This document shows positions 6,519 to 13,208 of a stretch of DNA of 13,208 nt, piece by piece. Origin of the DNA: CAZNVB01 sp964651495. GTDB taxonomy: Bacteria; Acidobacteriota; Aminicenantia; Aminicenantales; UBA8522. The DNA lies in contig CAZYWP010000089.1 in assembly GCA_964651495.1 (NCBI GenBank), forward strand, positions 1 through 13,208, read 5' to 3'. Each line of letters opens with the position of its first letter. Positions within the stretch are counted from its first letter, which is position 1. Made by a program: the position numbers and the translations under genes. Under the pieces are notes generated by a model. The model did not search any database. It had not been told where the DNA came from and saw only the letters and a program-made list of their open reading frames with translations.

Positions 6519-8822
6519 ATGAGGACCGACTTATCCAGAAGGAGCGCCATGTCGAGGTTTGCTGCCCTGATGTTGCTCTCGTTTTTGTTTGTCCCCCTCG
6601 GGGCGCAGCAGGCCGCCGAGAAAGAGCCGAATAACGAACCCGCCCAGGCCAATTTGATCTCGCTCAACGGCGTGGTCGAGGGCTTGGCCAACGAAGAAAA
6701 CGACGAGGACTGGTATTCCCTGACCATTCCGGCGCCCGGGATGGACATCCTGACCATCGAAATCACCGGGCCGCCGGATGTCGATCTGGTCCTATCCTTC
6801 TGTGACGCCGCCGGAAAGGAATTGTCGGTCATGGACGGCCGGCATGAACCGGATGGGGTCGAGACCCTCGTCCGGCTGAGACAACCGGCTGGAAAATTTC
6901 TTGTTAAGGTGCTCACTGCGCGGGGAACAAACACCGACCAGTCCTATACACTCAAGGCGGGAAAGCCCGACCGGCCGCCCGCGACGGACGAGGAAGTACG
7001 CAAGGCCCTGCTTAAAGCGCTGGACTTTATCGCCTCCAAACAACAGGAAGACGGTTCCTGGCCCGGCTATGAGCACGCCGGCGCCGGCCTGGCCATCATG
7101 GCCTTTATCGGAGGCAAGTGCGTCCAGAAGGACTATTCGACCAATATCCGCGCCGGCTTGGATTTCCTGAGGTCCCAATTCACCTCCAGCTCCAATTACC
7201 CGGACGGCTCGGAAGAGCAGGCCAAGAACGGCGGGATGTTCGGCACCAACAATATGTATCAACACGCCATCGCCACTCTCGGCGTTATCGAGGCCCTGGT
7301 GGACTTAAATGACTCGAGCCTCGAGCCGATGGTCGAGGAGGCCATCCAGCTGATCATCCGTTCTCAGAATACGGAGCACAAGCCGGCGACGCTGCATGGC
7401 CCGATCCCGGCCGACTCTCCTCAACATGGCAGCTGGCGATACGGGCCCGACTACGTCGACGGCGATATTTCGGTCTCGGCCTGGCAGATCCTGACTCTTC
7501 GTGCCGCCGTCAATGCGGGATTCTCCGTGCCGGATTACGTGTTTCCCGCGGCCGCCAAGTATGTCCGGTCCCTGCACGGGGCAGACGGCTCGTTCTGCTA
7601 CGAAGCGCCCGAGGATGCCGGTGATTCCTGCGCCAGAGCCGGGATGGGGGCCTTCGCCCTCCAGCTCTGCGGATTCCCCAAGGATCCCCTGATACTGCCT
7701 GCTATCCGCTTCATGCAAAACTCTGGACCGGTCTGGAATCTGGAATATCCCGGAGAGGGATATCCCTTTTACTATTGGTACTACGGCACGCGAGTAATGT
7801 ACGTCGCAAGTGGCGAGGACTGGCGGACCTGGAAAAGCTGGATGTGCCGCTTTCTCGTTGACAACCAGAACCAGTATGGGGGTTGGGACGGAACGCAGGA
7901 CGAAAGCTCTGATTCCCTCGAAACCTACCGGGCTGCCCTGGGCGCGCTGATGCTGGAGTTCTGCTGCGGCCATGTGCCGATCTACATGACTCCCGTCAAG
8001 CGCCAAGTCCCCGGCTCTATCCAGGTTAAATTCGAGAAGGACGAGGAAAAGGAAGTCCCCAAGAGCGTCGAGATCATCATGGACGCCTCGAACTCCATGT
8101 GGGGACAGATCGCTGGGGAGGCGAAAATTACGATCGCCCGCAAGGTCTTGACCCAGATCATCAACGGGCTCCCGGAAACCATGCATGTCGGGTTGCGGGT
8201 CTATGGCCACCGCTACGGACTCAACGAGGCTCAGGCTTGCACGGACACTGAGCTCATGGTCCCCATCGGCCCGGTCGCCAAAGCACAGCTCATTGATACG
8301 GTGAACAAAATCCAGCTCAAGGGTAAGACGCCGCTCGTCATATCCGTCCTCGAAGCCATCAAAGACTTCGAGAAGATTCCGAACGGAAGCATCATCCTTG
8401 TGACCGACGGGATCGAAAGCTGCAAGGGCGATATCAAGTCGATCGCCCCGGCGATCAAGGCTGCGGGCGTCGAACTCAAAGTCAACATCGTCGGGTTCGA
8501 TATCAAAGAAGCGGCCGCCCGCCAGGAGCTGGAGTCGATCGCCAAATCTACTGACGGCCGTTACATCGACGCCCGAAATGCCGGCGAGCTCCTCTCGGCC
8601 CTCGAGCAGACGCTCAAGCTCGAGTATGTCGTGCTCGACAGCGCGGGAGCTGAGGCCGGAAGAGGCACTGTCGGGGGGGATGAGGTTAAGCTCAAGGATG
8701 GGACTTACACGCTCCGCGTGCTACTCGCCCCACAGCCGATCGAGATCAAAGTGACAATCAAGTCCGGCGCGGCAATGACTTACACGCTCAGGAAAGTCCA
8801 GGATAAGTGGACCCTGAATTAA
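6519..8822 (+). CDS. Exported PPC / alpha-toroid / VWA protein, copy 2
   Basis: 767 aa, with a start seven bases after AGAGGAGG. The signal peptide (1-29, ending VPLGA) and the EKEPNNEPAQAN that follows closely match copy 1. PPC domain about 34-148. Toroid about 153-485, with the position of the cyclase DXDD occupied by D314-G-D-I. It keeps SCARAGMGA, the LCG motif, WMCRF and LEFCCGH with C482/C483. VWA about 514-700, MIDAS D522, S524, S526, T604, D630, with the same spacing as in copy 1. Beta C-terminal domain 701-767, ending DKWTLN. From the toroid onward the sequence is closer to copy 3 than to copy 1 (for example NDSSLEP and the PQPIEIKV ending), so this gene is a mosaic. The VWA is the most conserved part. 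Differences from copy 1 there are mostly synonymous, so both copies appear functional. Confidence 0.9.
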   Translation: MRTDLSRRSAMSRFAALMLLSFLFVPLGAQQAAEKEPNNEPAQANLISLNGVVEGLANEENDEDWYSLTIPAPGMDILTIEITGPPDVDLVLSFCDAAGKELSVMDGRHEPDGVETLVRLRQPAGKFLVKVLTARGTNTDQSYTLKAGKPDRPPATDEEVRKALLKALDFIASKQQEDGSWPGYEHAGAGLAIMAFIGGKCVQKDYSTNIRAGLDFLRSQFTSSSNYPDGSEEQAKNGGMFGTNNMYQHAIATLGVIEALVDLNDSSLEPMVEEAIQLIIRSQNTEHKPATLHGPIPADSPQHGSWRYGPDYVDGDISVSAWQILTLRAAVNAGFSVPDYVFPAAAKYVRSLHGADGSFCYEAPEDAGDSCARAGMGAFALQLCGFPKDPLILPAIRFMQNSGPVWNLEYPGEGYPFYYWYYGTRVMYVASGEDWRTWKSWMCRFLVDNQNQYGGWDGTQDESSDSLETYRAALGALMLEFCCGHVPIYMTPVKRQVPGSIQVKFEKDEEKEVPKSVEIIMDASNSMWGQIAGEAKITIARKVLTQIINGLPETMHVGLRVYGHRYGLNEAQACTDTELMVPIGPVAKAQLIDTVNKIQLKGKTPLVISVLEAIKDFEKIPNGSIILVTDGIESCKGDIKSIAPAIKAAGVELKVNIVGFDIKEAAARQELESIAKSTDGRYIDARNAGELLSALEQTLKLEYVVLDSAGAEAGRGTVGGDEVKLKDGTYTLRVLLAPQPIEIKVTIKSGAAMTYTLRKVQDKWTLN

Positions 8823-8927
8823 CGTCGACTCATTAAGAAAAGAGTTATCTTGAAATATTCAGGTTATTGGCCTGTGCCGATCATAATTGGGTTTCTAAAG
8901 CATAAAGATAGAAAGGAGGCGGCGACG
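8823..8927 (+). promoter_or_regulatory. 105-nt intergenic spacer with AAAGGAGG ribosome binding site, duplicated downstream
   Basis: The spacer between copies 2 and 3 has no convincing terminator or promoter. AAAGGAGG at 8912-8919 lies eight bases before ATG 8928 and chooses that start over an in-frame TTG at 8850, whose extra 26 residues would put a non-signal sequence before an obvious signal peptide. Its beginning (ACTCATTAAGAA), middle (AGGTTATT, TCATAATTG) and end (AGAAAGGAGGCGGCGACG) recur in the same order at 13053-13143, so the spacer is part of a tandem duplication. Confidence 0.6.
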
Positions 8928-8950
8928 ATGGAAGCATGGAGGAGAATGAG
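8910..8950 (+). repeat. 41-nt perfect direct repeat, left copy
   Basis: It spans the ribosome binding site and first codons of copy 3, from AGAAAGGAGG to GAGAATGAG. The identical 41 bases occur at 13126-13166, 4,216 bp downstream, at the start of the next paralogue. It marks the period of the tandem duplication and could serve as a site for homologous recombination. Confidence 0.9.
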
Positions 8951-11900
8951 ATCCCTTATTTTCTGCTGTTCATCCGTTTTCATCTCTGTACTGCTCGTTT
9001 TGCCTGCACTGGCCCAAATCAAATCCGAAGTCGAACCGAATGACAATCGCGAGCAGGCGCAGGAGATCCGCCTTAGCGAGAGCATCGAAGGCTACTTCCA
9101 GAAAGATTACGATTACGATTGGTACAAGCTCACCGTAGAGAAGTCCGGGAAAAACTATCTTCAGGCCGACCTCAGTGCGGTCCCCGGAATGGATACCTAT
9201 CTCTATGTCCATGACGCCAACGGCCAACAACTCAAAGAAATTAACGACGCATCAGAAAATGGAGCTGAAACCACAAGTCGCTTTCCCGTGGAGTCGGGTA
9301 TTTATTACCTCCGGGTCTATGGCTACGGAAAAGCGGTCAGGGAAGAGTATGTCCTGTCCACAAAAATCACCGGTCCCTGGCAGGAGGGATGGGAAGCAGA
9401 GCCCAACGACCGCCGCGAGTCGGCCAATGACCTTAAGTTAGGCCGGAGCGTCCAAGGATATTTCGATCATAAACGTGACGAAGATTGGTACAAGCTGATC
9501 ATCGACGCGCCGGGCAAGAGCCTCGTTCTAATCGAGCTTTCAGCCGTCCCGGGAGCGAACGGTGAGATTTATCTTTACAATGATAAAGGAAGTGAGATCT
9601 GGAGGGTAAATGATACGGACAGCAATGGCCCCGAATCCATCTTCAACCTGGCCTTAGCCCAAGGCGTCTATTACATCAATGCCTGGGCCCGGGAGATCAA
9701 TAGAAACGACAAATACACGCTGAGCACAAAAATCCTGGCCCCCTGGCAGGAGGGGATGGAAGCTGAGCCGAATAACCGCAAAGAAGAAGCGACAGACCTC
9801 CGGCTCGGACAGAACATGGAAGGCTATTTTCAAAAGGAAGGCGATGCTGATTACTACAAGATCATCATCGATAAACCGGGCAAAAGCAACATCCAGGTTG
9901 ACCTCAGCGCTGTTCCGGACGTGGATGTGAGGTTTGAAATTCTTGACCCAAAAGAGAAGATTCTCTGGGACGCCAACGATTTCTCCAAAGGCGAACCGGA
10001 ATCCGTTAAGCACTTTACAGTCACTGAAGGGACCTATTATATCCGGGTGAACGGCTATCAGAAGAACATCAATAATAAATATGTTCTCATCGCGCGCGAT
10101 CTCGGACCCTGGCAGGAAGGCCAGGAAGCTGAGCCCAACGATCGCCTCGAGTCGGCTAATGACCTCAAACTCGACCAGAGCGTCAAAGGCTATTTCGAGA
10201 AGATGGGAGATTATGATTATTTTAAGGTCGCTAATGACAAGCCTGGCAAGACTCTTGTCCAGATCGACCTCTCGCCTGTCCCGGGAGTCAATGAGAGCCT
10301 GGCCCTTCGGGATGAGAAAGGAAATTCGATTTGGTCGGTCAATGAGACGAGTGAAGGCGGACCTGAATCGATCTTCAACCTCGCCTTGGCGCAAGGGGTC
10401 TATCATATTGAAGTCTGGGCTCGTGAGGCCAACGCGAAAGTTGCATACACGCTGAGCACGAGAATCCTGGGGCCCTGGCAGTTGGGGATGGAAGCTGAGC
10501 CGAATGATCGTTGGGAAGAAGCGACGGAGATCCATCTTGGACAGAGTGTGGAAGGCTATTATCAATATGACGGTGACGCAGATTACTACAAATTCATCGT
10601 CGATCAGCCCGGACGGAATCACATTCGGGTTGACCTCGGGGCGGTTCCGGGGGTGGACGCGGAACTCGACTTCGAGGACGAGAACCGCAGATCAATCTGG
10701 AGGATCAATGAGATGTCGAAGGGGGAACCTGAATCGGCCGCCTATCTCACCGTTAATCAGGGCACCTATTACATATGGCTGAGAGGAAGTCCGAAGAATA
10801 TTTCCGCAAAATATTCGCTGAGCTTGCAACTTCTCGGACCCTGGCAGGAAAACCAGGAAGCTGAGCCGAACGACTCTATGGAACGGGCCAGTGAGGTCAA
10901 ACTGAATGCGCCGCTGACCGGGCGGATCAATTCGAACAATGATACGGATTACTATATTTTGAACGTGCCCGCGCCCGGGGTCGAAATTATCGTCATGCAG
11001 CTTTCCGGCGTGCCGGAGGTGAGATGGAATTTCGAGCTCCGTGACTCCAAAGATAACCGGCTGGATTATTCGTCGTGGGGAGAAACCGGCCAGGGCGAAG
11101 AAATCGTCAAGATGAAGTTCAAGCCGGGGGCATATTGCTTTAGAATCCAAGTGAGGGGCGGGAAGAACACCGGCGCAGAGTACACCCTTTACGCCGGGAA
11201 ACCGCACAAGCCGCCAGCCACCGCCGAAGAAGTCCAGCAGGCCCTGATCAAAGCGCTCGATTGGCTCGCCTCCAAACAGCAAAAAGACGGCTCCTGGTCC
11301 GGGTACCATGCTTACGCCGGCCTTTCCATCCAGTCCTTAGTCGGAGCCAAGTGTGTCCCGAAGGATTACTCGGCAAACACCAAGTCCGCCGTTCAATATC
11401 TCAAGTCCGTCTGGAAGCCGAGCGCCAAGTATCCCGAAGGGTCACAGGACCAGGCCTATTATGGCGGCCAAATGGGGACAGACAATATGTATGAGCATGC
11501 CATCGACACTCTGGGCCTGATCGAAGCGCTTGTCGATTTGAATGACTCGAGCCTCGAGCCCATCGCCCAGGATGCCATCAGACTCATCATCCGCTCTCAA
11601 AACACCGAGCACAAACCCGAGACGCTCCGAGGGCCTGTCAAGCCCGACTCCAGCGCTTACGGCGGCTGGCGCTACAATCCGAACAGCATCGACAGCGATA
11701 TCTCGGTCTCAGGATGGCAGATTCTCACCCTCAAGGCGGCTGTGAATGCGGGTTTTTCTGTTCCTGATTATGTCTTCCCGTCAGCGGCCAAGTTTGTCCG
11801 GTCACTTCAGGGAAAGTCAGATGGGTCGTTTAGGTATGACAGTCCCGGGGATTCGGGCGACTCCTGCGCCCGGGCGGGGATGGGGGCCCTGTCTTTACAG

Positions 11901-13052
11901 CTCTGCGGATTTCCTCAAGATGCAGCCATCCCGCCAGCTCTTCGCTTCATGCAGGATTTTGCCCCTCGGTGGAACGTCGAAGTCAAGGGAGATGGCTACG
12001 CCTTCTATTATTGGTATTATGGCACGCGGGCGATGTATCTTTCGGGCGGGGACGATTGGCGCATCTGGAAAGACTGGATCTGTCGATTCCTGGTTGATCA
12101 TCAAAATCCGGACGGAAGCTGGAATGGGACAGGCAGTGAAGATAGACTGGATACCTACAGGGTCGCTCTCGGCGCGCTGATGCTCGAGTTCTGCTGCGGG
12201 CATGTCCCGATCTACATGTCGCCGGTCAAAAGGGTCGGCTCCGGATTCATCAAGGTCGATTTCGAGAAGGGCGCGGAGAAAGAGGCCAGCAAGAACGTCG
12301 AGATCATCATGGACGCCTCCAATTCCATGTGGGGGCAGATCGGCGGGGAAGCCAAGATCACCATCGCCCGGAAGGTGCTGGCCCAAATCATCAACGGTCT
12401 GCCGGAGACAATGAACGTCGGGCTGCGGGTTTACGGCCACCGCTACGGACTCAACGACAAGCTGGCCTGCACGGATACACAGCTCTTGGTTCCCATCGGA
12501 CCCGTTGCCAAGGCACAGCTCATCGATACAGTCAACAAGATCCAGCTCAAGGGGAAGACGCCGCTCGTCCATTCCGTCCTTGAAGCGATCAAGGATTTCG
12601 AAAAGATCCCCAACGGCTCCGTCATCCTGGTCACAGACGGGATCGAAAGCTGCAACGGGGACATCAAGTCCATAGGTCCGGCTGTCAAGAAATCCGGCCT
12701 GGAGCTCAAGGTCCACATCGTCGGGTTCGACATCAAGGAGAAGGAAGCGCGGGCGGAGCTCGAGGCCATCGCCAAATCGACCGAAGGACGCTACCTCGAC
12801 GCCAAGAATGCCGGCGAGCTTCTCTCAGCCCTCGAGCAGACGCTCAAGCTCGAGTATGTCGTGCTGAATGAGAAGGGAGAAGAAGCCGGCCGCGGGATCG
12901 TCGGCGGCGAGCCCGTGAAGCTCAAGGAAGGCACTTACACGCTGCGCGTGCTGCTGGCTCCGCAGCCCATCGAGATCAAGGTGGCTATTAAGGCCGGCGG
13001 GACCGAGACCCGCACCCTCAAGAAAGCCCAGGATAAGTGGACCCTGAACTAG
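8928..13052 (+). CDS. Exported protein with six PPC repeats, alpha-toroid and VWA, copy 3
   Basis: 1374 aa from ATG 8928. Signal peptide 1-29, ending PALA before Q30. Six PPC-like units follow, with the EPN(D/N) motif at E36, E158, E280, E402, E524 and E646, exactly 122 residues apart. Units 2-6 each open with a GPWQ-type linker (APWQ in unit 3). Unit 6 most resembles the single PPC of copies 1 and 2 (PAPG, AGKP-PPAT). The toroid runs from about 762 to 1092, with D922-S-D-I in place of DXDD, SCARAGMGA, and LEFCCG with C1089/C1090. The VWA is about 1121-1307, MIDAS D1129, S1131, S1133, T1211, D1237. The beta domain is 1308-1374, ending DKWTLN like copy 2. The extra units would push the toroid and VWA further from the N-terminus, as a stalk would. 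An adhesin-like or scaffold role is inference. By eye the PPC-repeat DNA is less GC-rich than the toroid and VWA parts. Confidence 0.9.
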   Translation: MEAWRRMRSLIFCCSSVFISVLLVLPALAQIKSEVEPNDNREQAQEIRLSESIEGYFQKDYDYDWYKLTVEKSGKNYLQADLSAVPGMDTYLYVHDANGQQLKEINDASENGAETTSRFPVESGIYYLRVYGYGKAVREEYVLSTKITGPWQEGWEAEPNDRRESANDLKLGRSVQGYFDHKRDEDWYKLIIDAPGKSLVLIELSAVPGANGEIYLYNDKGSEIWRVNDTDSNGPESIFNLALAQGVYYINAWAREINRNDKYTLSTKILAPWQEGMEAEPNNRKEEATDLRLGQNMEGYFQKEGDADYYKIIIDKPGKSNIQVDLSAVPDVDVRFEILDPKEKILWDANDFSKGEPESVKHFTVTEGTYYIRVNGYQKNINNKYVLIARDLGPWQEGQEAEPNDRLESANDLKLDQSVKGYFEKMGDYDYFKVANDKPGKTLVQIDLSPVPGVNESLALRDEKGNSIWSVNETSEGGPESIFNLALAQGVYHIEVWAREANAKVAYTLSTRILGPWQLGMEAEPNDRWEEATEIHLGQSVEGYYQYDGDADYYKFIVDQPGRNHIRVDLGAVPGVDAELDFEDENRRSIWRINEMSKGEPESAAYLTVNQGTYYIWLRGSPKNISAKYSLSLQLLGPWQENQEAEPNDSMERASEVKLNAPLTGRINSNNDTDYYILNVPAPGVEIIVMQLSGVPEVRWNFELRDSKDNRLDYSSWGETGQGEEIVKMKFKPGAYCFRIQVRGGKNTGAEYTLYAGKPHKPPATAEEVQQALIKALDWLASKQQKDGSWSGYHAYAGLSIQSLVGAKCVPKDYSANTKSAVQYLKSVWKPSAKYPEGSQDQAYYGGQMGTDNMYEHAIDTLGLIEALVDLNDSSLEPIAQDAIRLIIRSQNTEHKPETLRGPVKPDSSAYGGWRYNPNSIDSDISVSGWQILTLKAAVNAGFSVPDYVFPSAAKFVRSLQGKSDGSFRYDSPGDSGDSCARAGMGALSLQLCGFPQDAAIPPALRFMQDFAPRWNVEVKGDGYAFYYWYYGTRAMYLSGGDDWRIWKDWICRFLVDHQNPDGSWNGTGSEDRLDTYRVALGALMLEFCCGHVPIYMSPVKRVGSGFIKVDFEKGAEKEASKNVEIIMDASNSMWGQIGGEAKITIARKVLAQIINGLPETMNVGLRVYGHRYGLNDKLACTDTQLLVPIGPVAKAQLIDTVNKIQLKGKTPLVHSVLEAIKDFEKIPNGSVILVTDGIESCNGDIKSIGPAVKKSGLELKVHIVGFDIKEKEARAELEAIAKSTEGRYLDAKNAGELLSALEQTLKLEYVVLNEKGEEAGRGIVGGEPVKLKEGTYTLRVLLAPQPIEIKVAIKAGGTETRTLKKAQDKWTLN
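9006..11201 (+). repeat. Six tandem 366-bp (122-aa) PPC-coding units
   Basis: Units 2-6 begin at 9372, 9738, 10104, 10470 and 10836, each at a GPWQ or APWQ codon block, so the period is exactly 366 bp. Unit 1 begins in phase near the signal peptide cleavage site. Each unit carries EPN(D/N), a GYF or GYY (GRI in unit 6), D-(W/Y)-(Y/F), (V/I)-P, and a YxI/YxL strand pair typical of a PPC beta-sandwich. Units have drifted in sequence but not in length. Confidence 0.88.
9372..10835 (+). repeat. Higher-order duplication: units 2-3 (9372-10103) and 4-5 (10104-10835)
   Basis: Units 2 and 4 share features not found in the others, such as ESANDLKL, PESIFNLALAQGVY and WARE. Units 3 and 5 share GDADYYK and SKGEPES. 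The two halves are both 732 bp, so a two-unit block was probably duplicated as a piece. DNA around 9720-9775 and 10450-10507, including CTGAGCAC and GGGATGGAAGCTGAGCCGAA, is still clearly alike. Confidence 0.8.
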
Positions 13053-13143
13053 CGCAAACTCATTAAGAATAGATTAGGTTATTTACTTGTGCTATTCATA
13101 ATTGTGTTTGTTACAGTATAAGCACAGAAAGGAGGCGGCGACG
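13053..13143 (+). promoter_or_regulatory. Intergenic spacer and AAAGGAGG ribosome binding site of the fourth copy
   Basis: This 91-nt spacer is a diverged duplicate of 8823-8927. ACTCATTAAGAA, AGGTTATT and TCATAATTG are in the same order, with small deletions. AAAGGAGG at 13128-13135 sits eight bases before ATG 13144. I see no terminator, so the fourth copy is probably in the same transcript. Confidence 0.6.
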
Positions 13144-13166
13144 ATGGAAGCATGGAGGAGAATGAG
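13126..13166 (+). repeat. 41-nt perfect direct repeat, right copy
   Basis: Identical to 8910-8950. It covers the ribosome binding site and first seven complete codons of the truncated fourth paralogue. Differences begin immediately after it, in codon 8 (AGA in copy 3, AGG here). Confidence 0.9.
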
Positions 13167-13208
13167 GTCCTTTGTTTTCGGCTGTTCATCCATTTTCTTA
13201 TCTCTGCT
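13144..13208 (+). CDS. Start of a fourth paralogue (5' partial, runs off the window)
   Basis: Only 21 complete codons are present: MEAWRRMRSF, then VFGCSSIFLSL. Fifteen of the 21 residues equal the start of copy 3, and the ribosome binding site and upstream spacer are also duplicated. The visible part is a signal-peptide start (two Arg pairs, then a hydrophobic stretch). That the rest is another PPC/toroid/VWA protein, perhaps also with several PPC units, is inferred from the duplication and cannot be seen here. Confidence 0.75.
   Translation, partial: MEAWRRMRSFVFGCSSIFLSL

Noticed and set aside
8860..8874. CAGG/CCTG mini-hairpin in the spacer before copy 3
   Set aside because: The stem has only four pairs, no T-run follows, and it is not kept in the duplicated spacer at 13053-13143.

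Overview
The window is an all-plus-strand, apparently single-operon stretch of a bacterial genome. GC content is moderate to high by eye (not counted), and every gene has a strong GGAGG-type Shine-Dalgarno site. All complete products carry export signals: four Sec-type signal peptides and one lipoprotein-type signal. I cannot assign the organism. The domain mix is the sort found in environmental, large-genome lineages such as Acidobacteriota/Aminicenantes-like or Planctomycetes-like bacteria, but that is a guess. There are no RNA genes, insertion sequences, CRISPR arrays or convincing intrinsic terminators.

Layout: 1-98 is an AT-rich upstream region with a possible -10 box. 99-1463 encodes an exported beta-rich protein of unknown function with internally repeated motifs. 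1500-4070 encodes a large putative lipoprotein with a transglutaminase-like Cys-His-Asp triad. Then comes a tandem family of exported proteins with the order PPC domain(s), alpha/alpha-toroid (prenyltransferase/squalene-cyclase-like fold), VWA domain with intact MIDAS, short beta C-terminal domain. The members are 4128-6437 (769 aa), 6519-8822 (767 aa), 8928-13052 (1374 aa, with six PPC units instead of one), and the first 21 codons of a fourth copy at 13144 that runs off the window. Gaps are 36, 57, 81, 105 and 91 nt.

History: the tandem family is mosaic. Copies 1 and 2 share leader and signal peptide, copies 2 and 3 share toroid, C-terminus and 3' flank, and copies 3 and 4 share leader and signal peptide, including a 41-nt perfect direct repeat 4,216 bp apart. 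Inside copy 3 the PPC units repeat at exactly 122 residues with no indels, and units 2-3 resemble units 4-5, so a two-unit block of 732 bp appears to have been duplicated.

Working model (inference): a cell-envelope system in which a lipid-anchored transglutaminase-like protein and an exported partner act with an array of multidomain VWA proteins that probably bind other proteins or surfaces. The toroids lack the DXDD motif of class II terpene cyclases and are more likely binding or structural than cyclases. I recognise no gene well enough to give it a symbol.
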